A DNA stretch of 28,112 nt from Methanosphaera sp. (GCA_017430835.1 JAFRMD010000131.1:1-28112); one strand, 5' to 3'. Shown: positions 1 through 9,007, counted from the stretch's first letter. Translations and numbers: made by a program. The notes: generated from the letters alone by a model not told the origin.

Positions 1-2673
1 CTTACCCTTATTTAAAAGAGTTTTACCTTCTACGACCTTTGACTTAATAGTAATAGTGTCCCCACCAACAGCACTACTGGTAACAGTAGTCGTTAAAACA
101 GCAGTATGCTTAACAACCTTAACAGAAGACGTCACACCACTACTGGATACATAATTAGCACTTCCAAGATAAGAAGCAGTTAACTTAACACCACTTTTCA
201 TCCAACTAGAATCAGCTAAAACTTTACCACTAGCAACACCATTCTTAACAGCAAACTTAACAACATTACCCTTAGAATCCTTAAGCAAAACACCATTAAG
301 TTTCAAACTAACCTCACCCTCAGAAACAGCCTTACTGTTAGCATCAAACACTTTAACCGAAACAGTAACATAATCATTTACTTTACCATTAACTGAGTCT
401 ATACTGACTTTAGTGTTTAACTTATTAACAGTTATTGTACTTGTTGCACTAGATGATTTATAATAATCTGTTTCGGAGTAAACTGCAGATATTTTCTGAG
501 TTCCGGCAGTTTTGAATGTTGTTTTATAGGTTGCAACACCGTTAACTAATTTCACTGTAGATAATACTTTACCTGAAGCATCTTTGAATAATACATTTCC
601 TTCTGTTGTTGTGTTTAAACTGTTTGTAACTGTAGCGGTAATCGTAACTGTGTCATTAATTTTTGTTGTTACTGAGTTTACTTTTGTTGTTGTGCTTACT
701 TTGTTAATTTTTATTGCTGCGGTTGTTGTTGATGAATTGTAATCTTCGTTTTCTAGATAAGTTGCAGTTATTGTTTCTATTCCTGCTTTGGTAAACGTAA
801 TTTTTAATTTGGATTCTCCTGAATAAACTGGTTTTGTTCCTATTACTGTTCCATTAGCATATTTAAATACAACATCCCCATCACTTACCTTATTGTTTCC
901 ACTTAGTACTATGGCTATAATTGTTGCTTCTTTATTAATGTCAAATTGAGTTGTGTTAATATTTATTGTGGTATTTTGTAGGACGATAATTCTTTCTTCT
1001 TCAGGAGTATTTCCTTCAATTCCTTCTTCAAACATAGAATAATATGAATTAGAAATTGTTTTAATGGAATTTACTCCATTTCCACTTTTACTTCTTAATT
1101 CATTGTTTTTGATTGATAATCCCTCTAGTTTGGTTACAGTTAAATTTATTGCATAGTTATTGTTTGTGATAATCTTGTTGTTTATAATATTGATATTTTC
1201 ATTATATCTTCCAACAATGAAGACTCCTTCAGTGATGTTGTTTTCATTTACTTCAAGATTAGTTACATAACCATTTGCCCGATCTAATCTTGATCCAGCA
1301 TCAGTTTGTCCAATTATTAAGTATCCTATTGTGCTGTTAAAGATTTTGATATCTTCACGTTTAGAACCTGAATCAGTTCCGTAAATTGTAATGTTTGTTA
1401 TGTTTGAATTTTTTACAGTGACATTACTTGATTTTCCAGAGAATGTTAAATTACCTGTAATTGTATGATTATCCAACACAATATCTTTTACCGATACAAT
1501 AACATTTTCAAAGTTGTTTGATTCTATTATTGAATTTGGCATAGTTATTGATAGTTTATATGCGGTATTGTTGATTACTTCACCATTGTCAGGAGTATTT
1601 ATATTACATCCACCAATCAAAGTATTTCCTATGATTTTTGTTCCTATACTTTGACTTTTATCACTATCTACCATTGCTGTTGTAATTCCAACACCAGAAT
1701 ATTTTATCGTATTGTTTCGTATGGTGTTATTGGTTCCAGCTATTGTAATTCCATAACAAATGGATTGTACAACAGTATCAGTACCATCCAAATAATTATC
1801 TTCTATGGTGTTGTTTACATTTAGCATAGCAGCATTTTCTACATCAACACCATCTAAATTGTATGTGTTTAAGTAAATTAGGTTTCCAATATTTCCAATT
1901 CCTATTACTGTATTATTTCTTATAGTACTATGTTTTACCCCGGAAAATACTAAGGTACTGTGTCCTTGATTGTTGTCTGTGATAAATTTACTATTTTCTA
2001 TTGTGATATACTCACAGTATTCTCTTGCTGTAAAGTGTCCAACTCCAGCCCCTATTTTTTGATTTGTTACATTTGCTGTTACATTGTTTACTGTAACGTG
2101 TGATGCATTTCTTATAACAAATTGAGTATTGAAAAATGATATGCCGGTTATATTTGTGTATGATGATTCATTATTTATTACAAATGAATTACCTAAATTT
2201 TTACCATCAAATCCTTCGGCTGTAGTGTTTAAACTTATTAATGCATCTTTTGTTGAACTGGTTATATTTACAGGTACTGATATTGTCATAGATTGATTTC
2301 GGTAGATTTTTCCTTGGAAATCCAATACGTCCCCATTTTTTATAGTATTACTCATGTTACCTTCAGAATCAAAGTAATCACTGAAAGTATCTGTATTTAT
2401 TACATGTGTTCCTGGTTCTTTTTTAACTGATTTTGTTTGTACTTTATCTTTATTTAAAGTTTTTTTAGTAGTATTTGCAATAGTTCCTGTCTTTTTATTA
2501 TCTTTATTAACTTTATACGTACTCGTATCTTTAATAATTTTATTTGTTTTTATGGTTGGTGTTGAATCTTTTGTTATTGTTTTATTAGTTATTTCTCCAG
2601 CATTTACTGCTGTCACACCAATTAATAAAATTACAAGAGTTATTGCAAATAAGATTATTTTCTTATTTGACAT
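1..2673 (-). CDS. Secreted adhesin-like protein with beta-helix and Ig-like repeats (C-terminus outside window)
   Basis: The reading frame is open from an ATG at 2673 to the window edge (891 codons, no stop), so the C-terminus is missing. Residues 1-26 form a signal peptide: MSNKK, then a hydrophobic run ending VNA. A Lys/Thr/Asn-rich linker follows to about residue 90. Residues about 95-545 are a series of short Asn-rich turns (such as IRNNTI, ITGNLT, IINNKI) typical of a right-handed parallel beta-helix. From about residue 560 come Ig-like domains of roughly 90-100 residues, each with a Gly-x-Val-x-Phe core and ending in an Ala-Tyr-(Leu/Ser) strand followed by a Tyr-x-Ser-Ser turn. At least three are complete and a fourth has begun. 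This is the architecture of the large adhesin-like surface proteins of gut Methanobacteriales. The ligand is unknown. The gene diverges from atwA. Third-codon-position usage changes sharply below about position 430 (see findings). Confidence 0.85.
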   Translation of the reverse strand, partial: MSNKKIILFAITLVILLIGVTAVNAGEITNKTITKDSTPTIKTNKIIKDTSTYKVNKDNKKTGTIANTTKKTLNKDKVQTKSVKKEPGTHVINTDTFSDYFDSEGNMSNTIKNGDVLDFQGKIYRNQSMTISVPVNITSSTKDALISLNTTAEGFDGKNLGNSFVINNESSYTNITGISFFNTQFVIRNASHVTVNNVTANVTNQKIGAGVGHFTAREYCEYITIENSKFITDNNQGHSTLVFSGVKHSTIRNNTVIGIGNIGNLIYLNTYNLDGVDVENAAMLNVNNTIEDNYLDGTDTVVQSICYGITIAGTNNTIRNNTIKYSGVGITTAMVDSDKSQSIGTKIIGNTLIGGCNINTPDNGEVINNTAYKLSITMPNSIIESNNFENVIVSVKDIVLDNHTITGNLTFSGKSSNVTVKNSNITNITIYGTDSGSKREDIKIFNSTIGYLIIGQTDAGSRLDRANGYVTNLEVNENNITEGVFIVGRYNENINIINNKIITNNNYAINLTVTKLEGLSIKNNELRSKSGNGVNSIKTISNSYYSMFEEGIEGNTPEEERIIVLQNTTININTTQFDINKEATIIAIVLSGNNKVSDGDVVFKYANGTVIGTKPVYSGESKLKITFTKAGIETITATYLENEDYNSSTTTAAIKINKVSTTTKVNSVTTKINDTVTITATVTNSLNTTTEGNVLFKDASGKVLSTVKLVNGVATYKTTFKTAGTQKISAVYSETDYYKSSSATSTITVNKLNTKVSIDSVNGKVNDYVTVSVKVFDANSKAVSEGEVSLKLNGVLLKDSKGNVVKFAVKNGVASGKVLADSSWMKSGVKLTASYLGSANYVSSSGVTSSVKVVKHTAVLTTTVTSSAVGGDTITIKSKVVEGKTLLNKGK

Positions 2674-2966
2674 TTTGAATCAATTCCCTATAATTATTAA
2701 ATCAAATTATTATAAAATAAATTATTATAATTTGAATAAGTATATATATATTAAAATAATAATATATAATTTTTTAACTTAAAAATTATTAAAAATAGAC
2801 TATTTAAATAGATTTAAATAATTATTTAAAATAAAATTAAAATTTATTTTAATATATCGATAATATTCTAAATACATGATAAATGATTTATGATAAAATT
2901 TTAATTACTTTTTTTAACAAAAGAATAATTAAAGAAAAGAAGACATAAAGAATGGTGTTAAATCAC
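2674..2966. promoter_or_regulatory. Divergent AT-rich intergenic region between adhesin and atwA
   Basis: This 293-bp stretch is almost entirely A and T and lies between two divergent starts, so it must hold both promoters. On the minus strand, TATA-like runs around 2735-2770 could serve the adhesin. On the plus strand, the TATATC around 2852-2858 could serve atwA. No single element is clear enough to assign. I see no credible gene here. Confidence 0.4.
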
Positions 2967-4652
2967 ATGATTAAAGTAGAACATTTAACAAAGATATACA
3001 AATTAAAAGATAATAATCGAATAAAAGCATTGGATGATGTATCTTTTGAAATTAAAGATAATGAAATATTTGGAATAATGGGTATAAGTGGTTCTGGAAA
3101 ATCAACTCTTATGAGAATATTAAGGGGAGTTGAATCATTTGATGAAGGAAGTATAACTATTGATGACATAACCATAACTCCAAAAACATACAATAACTAT
3201 AAAAATGATTTAAAAGAGAAAACTGCAATCCATTTACAAAGATCATTTGGTTTATGGTCAAAAACTGCTGTTGAAAATGTTATACATAAACTTTATGGTA
3301 TCAAAACTGGTGATGAAACAACAGCAGATATAAATGAGATTAAAGATGAATACATGGAAGAAGCTATGGACATCTTAGAAACTGTAGGATTAAAAGAAAA
3401 AGCTAATCATTTTGCCCCAGTATTAAGTGGTGGAGAAAAACAAAGATTAGTTTTGGCAAGACAGTTAGCCAAAAAACCAGAAATATTATTACTTGATGAA
3501 CCAGCCACCATGAGTAGTCCAAAGAAAAGAAAAGAAGTATTAGACACCATTAAAAAAATACATGAGAAATACCATACAACAGTTATTATAGTATCACACC
3601 AACCTGAAATACAAGAATATATGGCAGATAGAATCATGCTTATGTTCAATGGTAAAGTTGAAGAAATAGATGAACCTAAGAAAGTTATTAGTGATTTTCT
3701 TAAAGATGAAGAGGAAATATATCCTATAAGCAATATGAACCGAACAGAACCAATAATTAAAGTCAACCATCTTACACGGGATTTCTATTTATACAAGGGA
3801 GGACATGTATTAACTATTGATGATATCAATTTTGAAGTAAAAAAAGGTGAAATTCTATCAATTATAGGTCCTACTGGTTCTGGAAAAACAGAAATTCTGA
3901 GAATGATTGCAGGATTTGAACAGCCCGATTCTGGAGATATTGAAATAAAAATTAATGATGAATGGATAAAGATGAATGAATTCGGAGAAAATCGGATGGA
4001 ATTACGCAAAAATATGGGTTTTATGCACCAAGAATTTGCTCTTACACCACATACTCCAATCATTAATCAACTTAGATATAAAATTTCACCTAAAACAGAT
4101 GATGTATATAAATATGCAGTAGATAAAGCTGAAGAAATGGGTATCAGCAAAGAAGCGTTAGATATTATTTATCAATTAACTGATTTATCCAAAGATGAAG
4201 CTATTCTAAAATTAGAAAAAATAAATTTAAGTCCAGAAATACTTAACATTTTATTCCCAAATATTAAAACAGAAGAAGTTATAGAATATGCAAAACCAGT
4301 ATTTGAAGCATTAGATTTACCATTACCTCTGCTTAGTAGACAATTTATTGAATTATCAGGCGGACAAAAAGTTAGAGTTGCAATGGCAACAGTTTTAGCT
4401 TCACAACCAGATATTTTAATACTTGATGAACCATTTGGAGATTTAGATCCAGTAACTTTAAGACAAGTAGCCAATTCATTGAAAAAAATTAATGAAAAAC
4501 TTGGAACAACAATCATCTTAGTTAGCCATACAATGGAATTTGTTAAAGAAGTATCTACTAGAACCATCCTTATAAACAAGGGAGAATTAGTTGACACTGG
4601 AAATCCAAAAGAAATTACTGAAAAATTTTTAATATCAGAATACGAGGAATAA
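2967..4652 (+). CDS. atwA: Methyl-coenzyme M reductase system component A2 (two-domain ABC ATPase)
   Basis: This is a soluble protein with two ABC ATPase domains and no membrane segments. The first domain has Walker A GISGSGKST (about residues 39-47), signature LSGGEKQR (~152) and Walker B LLLLDEP (~174), then VSHQ (~208). The second has Walker A GPTGSGKTE (~300), signature LSGGQKVR (~463), Walker B ILILDEPFGDLDP (~483) and SHTME (~519). Order, spacing and length match component A2, the ATP-dependent factor that with other proteins reductively activates Ni(I) methyl-coenzyme M reductase in the cytoplasm of methanogens. An ATG five codons upstream (2952) is in frame. I prefer 2967 because GGTG at 2954-2957 then sits 9 nt ahead of the start as a Shine-Dalgarno site, and the protein begins MIKVEHLTKIY as usual for the family. 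The stress-protein gene follows 3 nt later. Confidence 0.93.
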   Translation: MIKVEHLTKIYKLKDNNRIKALDDVSFEIKDNEIFGIMGISGSGKSTLMRILRGVESFDEGSITIDDITITPKTYNNYKNDLKEKTAIHLQRSFGLWSKTAVENVIHKLYGIKTGDETTADINEIKDEYMEEAMDILETVGLKEKANHFAPVLSGGEKQRLVLARQLAKKPEILLLDEPATMSSPKKRKEVLDTIKKIHEKYHTTVIIVSHQPEIQEYMADRIMLMFNGKVEEIDEPKKVISDFLKDEEEIYPISNMNRTEPIIKVNHLTRDFYLYKGGHVLTIDDINFEVKKGEILSIIGPTGSGKTEILRMIAGFEQPDSGDIEIKINDEWIKMNEFGENRMELRKNMGFMHQEFALTPHTPIINQLRYKISPKTDDVYKYAVDKAEEMGISKEALDIIYQLTDLSKDEAILKLEKINLSPEILNILFPNIKTEEVIEYAKPVFEALDLPLPLLSRQFIELSGGQKVRVAMATVLASQPDILILDEPFGDLDPVTLRQVANSLKKINEKLGTTIILVSHTMEFVKEVSTRTILINKGELVDTGNPKEITEKFLISEYEE

Positions 4653-4655
4653 AAC

Positions 4656-5051
4656 ATGTATGAAAGAATATTAGTACCTATTGATGGATCACAATTAGCA
4701 AAAAAAGCAGGTTTTGAAGCAGTACAATTAGCAAAAAAAATAGGTGCAACCCTAATTGTAACTAACATTATTGACCAACAAGAAACAAAACCATATGAAG
4801 AACTAGAAAATAATGCAAAAGAATATATTAAAGAAATTGTTGACAATGCATTAGAAAATAATGTTAAATGTGAAAGTCAAATTATTTATGGAAGCCCAAA
4901 ATATGATATTATGACGCTGACAAGAAAAAGTGAAGCTGATTGTGTCATGTTAGGAACTCATGGAAAAACTAGTTTATCCAGTACGTTATTGGGGAGTTTT
5001 GCACAGAATGTTATAAAAAATATCAATTTACCTATTATTTTAATTAAGTAA
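4656..5051 (+). CDS. Universal stress protein, UspA family, ATP-binding type
   Basis: The protein is 131 residues, the normal length of a single Usp domain. It starts with the beta-strand MYERILVPIDGS, whose Asp contacts nucleotide in the family. Residues about 99-113 carry the ATP-binding signature G-2x-G-9x-G-S (GTHG...LLGS), so this should be the ATP-binding MJ0577 type rather than the UspA type that lacks it. It lies 3 nt after the atwA stop, with GAGGA in the end of atwA as ribosome binding site, so the two are almost certainly co-transcribed. That may mean it accompanies MCR activation under stress or energy limitation (inference). Its 3' end overlaps the end of the convergent cbiZ gene by 8 nt. 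Confidence 0.92.
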   Translation: MYERILVPIDGSQLAKKAGFEAVQLAKKIGATLIVTNIIDQQETKPYEELENNAKEYIKEIVDNALENNVKCESQIIYGSPKYDIMTLTRKSEADCVMLGTHGKTSLSSTLLGSFAQNVIKNINLPIILIK

Positions 5052-6108
5052 CATTCTTTTCCAGGTATTTATTAATGGATTTAATTAATAATTCTAAAAT
5101 ATCATTATTTTTTTCTATTATTTTATCAGATACATCTATATGCAAATGTGAAAAAATAATACTTTTAACCATATCCTGAACATCATCCAAATCCAATAAT
5201 CCCACTTGGACTTCATCAATTAAATTTATTATCAGGCTGACAAAAGCGACATTTTTAGGATTATTGTTGAAGTTATAAAAATTTTTTACATAATCTATTT
5301 CTGACAAATTACTTAAATACAATAAATCATCAAAGTCAATGTTAAAACGAGACAATCTACTCAATACTGTTTTTTGATACTCTTCACATATTGCAGTTTG
5401 TAAATATAATGCTTTCTTAGTAGCATCTTGCACAGATTTTGCGATTAATTCACCCAATTTAGAATGTTTACCTGCATTTTCAATGTGATTATTAGATTCC
5501 TTATTAGAAATAATACAATATCCATCCGTTCCAGTTCCAGTAGCAATATTCGTTGAAAATTGACTTTCAACTTTTAAATCTTGTAATACAGAAGTTTTAG
5601 CCTCAGTTATGGTTAAACCTGCTGTAACTAAAGCACCAGCTTCTAAATTGGCATTGATTATGGTGATAATATTTATGGTTCCAAAATGTTTAAAATAATA
5701 ATTATTGTATTCATAAAAAGAAGCAGAATCCCCTGCTTTAATTCCATTCTTATCTGCACCAGCAGTAACTATAGAAACAACTTTTAAATTTTCATATTGT
5801 TTTATAGAAAACCCATAATTATCCATACAAGCAGAAGTAGTAATACCAACAGTATTCTGAGAATCAAAACCTAACTCTTTAAAATATAATTCTTGAAATT
5901 TTCCATAACCATATTTTTCCATGTTCAAATAATCTTGTCCTTCTAATGATTGATTGACAACATGTTTGATGTTTTCATTATATCCTCCATTATGCCATGA
6001 AGAAATTAACAAGTTATTGTCTTTTTTTAATTTGATAATTATAGAATTTTTTTTTATAAAAAAATCAAAAAAATCATCGTAATAAATGTTTTTGGAGATG
6101 AAATTCAT
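5044..6108 (-). CDS. cbiZ: Adenosylcobinamide amidohydrolase (CbiZ family) with long C-terminal extension
   Basis: CbiZ cleaves the aminopropanol side chain of adenosylcobinamide or pseudo-cobamides to adenosylcobyric acid, letting archaea salvage cobamides. Family blocks are clear: TTSACMDNYG (about residues 90-99), a GTINIITIINANLEAGALV-type block (~143-162), TITEAKTSVLQDL (~166-178), TGTGTDGYCI (~190-199) and a conserved AGKHSKLGELI block (~212-222). The usual family length is about 220-250 residues. This protein has 354, with about 100 extra residues at the C-terminus that are Asn/Asp/Leu-rich and predicted helical, with no motif I recognise. The start is the ATG at 6108, just 27 nt downstream of the 3' end of the tRNA-Gln gene, so the two may share a transcript. 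Cobamide is needed for the corrinoid methyltransferases of methanogenesis. Confidence 0.85.
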   Translation of the reverse strand: MNFISKNIYYDDFFDFFIKKNSIIIKLKKDNNLLISSWHNGGYNENIKHVVNQSLEGQDYLNMEKYGYGKFQELYFKELGFDSQNTVGITTSACMDNYGFSIKQYENLKVVSIVTAGADKNGIKAGDSASFYEYNNYYFKHFGTINIITIINANLEAGALVTAGLTITEAKTSVLQDLKVESQFSTNIATGTGTDGYCIISNKESNNHIENAGKHSKLGELIAKSVQDATKKALYLQTAICEEYQKTVLSRLSRFNIDFDDLLYLSNLSEIDYVKNFYNFNNNPKNVAFVSLIINLIDEVQVGLLDLDDVQDMVKSIIFSHLHIDVSDKIIEKNNDILELLIKSINKYLEKNVT

Positions 6109-6135
6109 CTAATACACCTTAAAATTAGAAAAATA

Positions 6136-6207
6136 TAGTCCTTAGCGGAGTCGAACCGCTGTCACAAGATCCAGAGTCTCGTAGGATTGCCACTACCCTA
6201 AAGGACT
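6136..6207 (-). tRNA. tRNA-Gln (anticodon CUG)
   Basis: The minus strand folds as a complete 72-nt cloverleaf. The acceptor stem AGTCCTT pairs with AAGGACT and the discriminator is A. The D arm has G10-U25, G11-C24 and G12-C23 pairs and a U13/U22 mismatch. The anticodon stem is CGAGA/TCTTG with the 7-nt loop CTCTGGA, giving anticodon CTG at positions 34-36. The T arm is AGCGG-TTCGACT-CCGCT. There is no intron and no encoded CCA. An AT-rich TATA-like stretch (6223-6232) lies upstream. In archaea Gln-tRNA is normally made by GatDE transamidation of Glu-tRNAGln. Confidence 0.95.
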
Positions 6208-6392
6208 ATTATATTATTATAATATTATATCTTTTAAAGAAAATATTTAAAGTTTTTCTATCAAACAAAATAGAAAATAAATAATAATATAAAATTTTAT
6301 TATGAAAAAATTAGAATTAATGAAATATATTTTAATGTAAATTATTTAATCAATAGATAAGATAAAAAAAAAGTTAAAAAAACATTGAAAAC

Positions 6393-6400
6393 TATAAATA
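6393..6400 (+). promoter_or_regulatory. TATA box of nadM
   Basis: TATAAATA is preceded by the purine-rich GAAAAC, which fits an archaeal BRE plus TATA pair. A start of transcription about 25 nt downstream would give a leader of roughly 35 nt before the nadM ATG. The rest of 6208-6450 is AT-rich with no recognisable gene. Confidence 0.5.
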
Positions 6401-6423
6401 GTATTAAATAATTAAATAAATAA

Positions 6424-6993
<570 letters not shown>

Positions 6994-7016
6994 ATAAAAA
7001 TTGAGAGTTGTTTAAA

Positions 7017-8186
7017 ATGGGATTTATTAGAGATAGTATTCACGGCGATTTACATCTAACAGATTACGAATTAAAAATCGTGGATACTGTTGAAATGCAA
7101 AGATTAAGACGCATAAAACAATTAGGATTCACAAATTTAGTTTATCCAGGAGCAAACCATACTCGATTTGAACACTCAATAGGAACATTATCCTTAGCAA
7201 ATAAGTTAGGAACTAGATTAGGCTTAGATGAAGAAGTCATAGAATTACTTAGAGTATGTGGTTTACTTCATGACGTAGGACATTCACCATTTTCTCACGT
7301 ATCCGAAAGAGCATTAAAACATAAACACGAAACAATAACTAAAGAAATTATTAAAGACTCAAGTATAACTGATTTAATTGAAGAAAAATTCGACATATCA
7401 TTAATTACCAGCATAATTGATGGAAAAACAAAATACGGCAAAATCATTTCGGGTGATTTAGATGTTGATCGTATGGACTATTTAGCTAGAGATTCCTATT
7501 ATACAGGAGTTGCTTACGGAGTAATTGATACCGAAAGGCTCATTTACAGTTTAACGTTTAATGAAGATAACCTCGTATTAACTGAAAAAGGTGTACAAGC
7601 AGCAGAATCTACATTACTAGCAAGATATTTCATGTACCCTACAGTCTATCAACATCATACAACACGTATAGTAAATGGAATGTTTAGAGTATCCTTGAAA
7701 AGACTATTAGACGACAATATCATAGAAGAAAAACAACTAAGACACTTAGATGATGGTGATTTAATAAATATAACAAGAAACACTCCAGGACTACCTGAAA
7801 AAACTATGAAAAACTTAGATACTCGCCAATTATACAAAAAAACAGACACTATTAACTTAGCACAATTTGAAGAACCTTCAAAAATTGTAGATATGAAAAA
7901 GAAATATTTGACCGAAGCAGAACATGCTATTGCAGAAAAATTAGATATCGAACCAGAAGAAGTAATTATAGATATGCCTGAAGAGTTATCTTTCAAAAAA
8001 ATGTGTTTATTAGTTGAAACATATGATGGCCTTAAACCACTAACTGAAGTATCTACAATAATAGATTCACTTAAACAAGCACAATACAACTATGCGGATC
8101 TAGCACTTTTCATGTCTAAAGAAAATAAAGAAAAAGCTATAGAAAAAAATATAAAGATAACTGATTATCTAACATTACCCTTCTAA
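7017..8186 (+). CDS. HD-domain phosphohydrolase (dGTPase/SAMHD1-like)
   Basis: The metal-binding HD set is intact: His53 in RFEHSIG, His85-Asp86 in LLHDVGHSPFSHV, and Asp151 in GDLDVDRMDYLARD. The opening IRDSIHGDL and the YPGANHTRFEHS block place it in the archaeal/bacterial group related to dNTP triphosphohydrolases. The actual substrate cannot be read from sequence. Residues about 230-389 form the usual C-terminal region. A TTG at 7008 is in frame, but the ATG at 7017 has GAGAG (7003-7007) 9 nt upstream and gives MGFIRDS, so the ATG is preferred. It probably forms an operon with nadM and ends just before the GTTAAC array, with a T-run at 8202-8208 as likely terminator. Confidence 0.9.
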   Translation: MGFIRDSIHGDLHLTDYELKIVDTVEMQRLRRIKQLGFTNLVYPGANHTRFEHSIGTLSLANKLGTRLGLDEEVIELLRVCGLLHDVGHSPFSHVSERALKHKHETITKEIIKDSSITDLIEEKFDISLITSIIDGKTKYGKIISGDLDVDRMDYLARDSYYTGVAYGVIDTERLIYSLTFNEDNLVLTEKGVQAAESTLLARYFMYPTVYQHHTTRIVNGMFRVSLKRLLDDNIIEEKQLRHLDDGDLINITRNTPGLPEKTMKNLDTRQLYKKTDTINLAQFEEPSKIVDMKKKYLTEAEHAIAEKLDIEPEEVIIDMPEELSFKKMCLLVETYDGLKPLTEVSTIIDSLKQAQYNYADLALFMSKENKEKAIEKNIKITDYLTLPF

Positions 8187-8201
8187 AAATGGTTAAACTA
8201 C

Positions 8202-8208
8202 TTTTTTT
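8202..8208 (+). terminator. Oligo-T terminator after the HD-domain gene
   Basis: A run of seven T lies 15 nt after the stop codon, the usual form of intrinsic termination in archaea. It separates the nadM-HD transcript from the repeat array that begins 5 nt later. Confidence 0.4.
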
Positions 8209-8617
8209 AAAATGTTAACACCAGTTAACAAAATTTCATTTTATATTTAATGAAAAAAACTGAATCAAATGTAAAAAAAATCTATTAAAAGAAATTTTAG
8301 AAATGATTTTACATAAATAATTCCCCATAAATATATAAATCTTAAAAATAATATTTTTTTCATACAATATCAAATAATAAGTGATATGATCCCGGAGAAT
8401 TTAAAAAAATAAAATTCAATAATGAAAACAAATTGTTAACAAAATGTTAACAGCTGAAAACAGTTTGTTACTAATTAAATGAATTTAGTTTTTAGTTGAT
8501 TAAATAAAAAATAATTGTTTTAAGAGAAGTTAAATGTTAACAAAAAAAAACATTTAAAGAAAATTCATTACAGAAAAAAGTTATATGAAAACAAAATGTT
8601 AACAAATGTTAACAACA

Positions 8618-8625
8618 TTTATATA
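8618..8625 (+). promoter_or_regulatory. TATA box inside the GTTAAC array
   Basis: TTTATATA is the best TATA box in the non-coding stretch. It is framed by GTTAAC sites at 8598, 8608 and 8629, so it fills exactly the 10-bp slot between two sites. Transcription would begin near 8648 and run through the rest of the array into the coiled-coil gene. A protein bound at the flanking sites would block TBP/TFB, which suggests autoregulation (inference). Confidence 0.5.
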
Positions 8626-8648
8626 GTAGTTAACATAAAGAAAAATAT

Positions 8649-8753
8649 ATGGAACTCAAGATAACAATTAAAAAAGAAAAAGATCATATAACGTTTCAGA
8701 TGAAGAAAATCACTGAAAACAAAAATAATAGGCAAGTTAACATTAAGAATTAA
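8649..8753 (+). CDS. Possible 34-residue basic peptide within the array
   Basis: The frame ATG (8649) to TAA (8751-8753) encodes a 34-residue Lys/Asn-rich peptide beginning MELKITIKKEKDHITFQMKK. Its ATG lies about 27 bp from the centre of the TATA box at 8618-8625, so it could be translated from a leaderless mRNA. No Shine-Dalgarno site is visible, and one GTTAAC copy lies inside the frame. It may equally be a chance open frame in an A-rich leader. I do not recognise any family. Confidence 0.2.
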   Translation: MELKITIKKEKDHITFQMKKITENKNNRQVNIKN

Positions 8754-9007
8754 TTGTTAACAAAAAGTTAACTTTTAACATATTTTAATAAGGAATATTG
8801 TTAAAAAAAAATTCTTTGAAAACATTTGTTAACAAAAAAAATCAAAATGTTAACTTTGTAAACAAAATGTTAACAATATGAAAACATTGCTGATGAAAAT
8901 ATTTTTCACGGATAATGAAATTAACAAAAAACAAAGTTAATATATTGAAAAAAAGAAAGTTAACAATATAATTAAAATGTTAACATAGAATGAATGATGG
9001 TGTACTT

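Larger units (their letters stand above)
8213..8984. repeat. Array of sixteen GTTAAC palindromes with helical phasing
   Basis: The non-coding stretch 8187-8989 holds sixteen exact GTTAAC hexamers. Their first bases are at 8214, 8224, 8435, 8446, 8536, 8598, 8608, 8629, 8736, 8756, 8767, 8828, 8849, 8869, 8959 and 8979. Ten extend to the 8-bp palindrome TGTTAACA and several share an AAAATGTTAACA context. Near-copies (GTTAAA, GTAAAC, ATTAAC, GTTAAT) occur at 8529, 8800, 8858, 8920 and 8936. Neighbours within clusters are 10, 11, 20 or 21 bp apart, placing them on one face of the helix. At this base composition fewer than one copy would be expected by chance. There is no uniform spacer or long direct repeat, so it is not CRISPR. 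The array is directly upstream of a gene whose product has a DNA-binding-like N-terminus and a long coiled coil. Confidence 0.9.

Noticed and set aside
2552..2782. Plus-strand open frame across the adhesin start
   Set aside because: It is antisense to the signal-peptide region of the adhesin and its Ile/Asn/Lys-rich end is simply AT-rich intergenic sequence.
2952..2954. ATG at 2952 as start of atwA
   Set aside because: It gives five extra residues and has no well-placed ribosome binding site, while GGTG at 2954-2957 serves the ATG at 2967.
4172..4846. Long minus-strand frame (224 codons) opposite atwA and the stress-protein gene
   Set aside because: It spans two clear plus-strand genes, is Ser/Phe-rich as expected of a shadow of AT-rich coding DNA, and has no recognisable motif.
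6136..6207. Intron in the tRNA-Gln gene
   Set aside because: The anticodon loop is a plain 7-nt loop and the tRNA folds fully at 72 nt.
8187..8989. The GTTAAC array as a replication origin
   Set aside because: No ORB-type origin repeats, no orc1/cdc6 gene nearby, and the flanking genes converge on the site instead of leaving it. I cannot exclude it without genome-wide skew.
8187..8989. The GTTAAC array as a CRISPR array
   Set aside because: Repeats are only 6-8 bp palindromes at 10-21 bp or irregular spacing, with no unique spacers of constant length and no cas genes.
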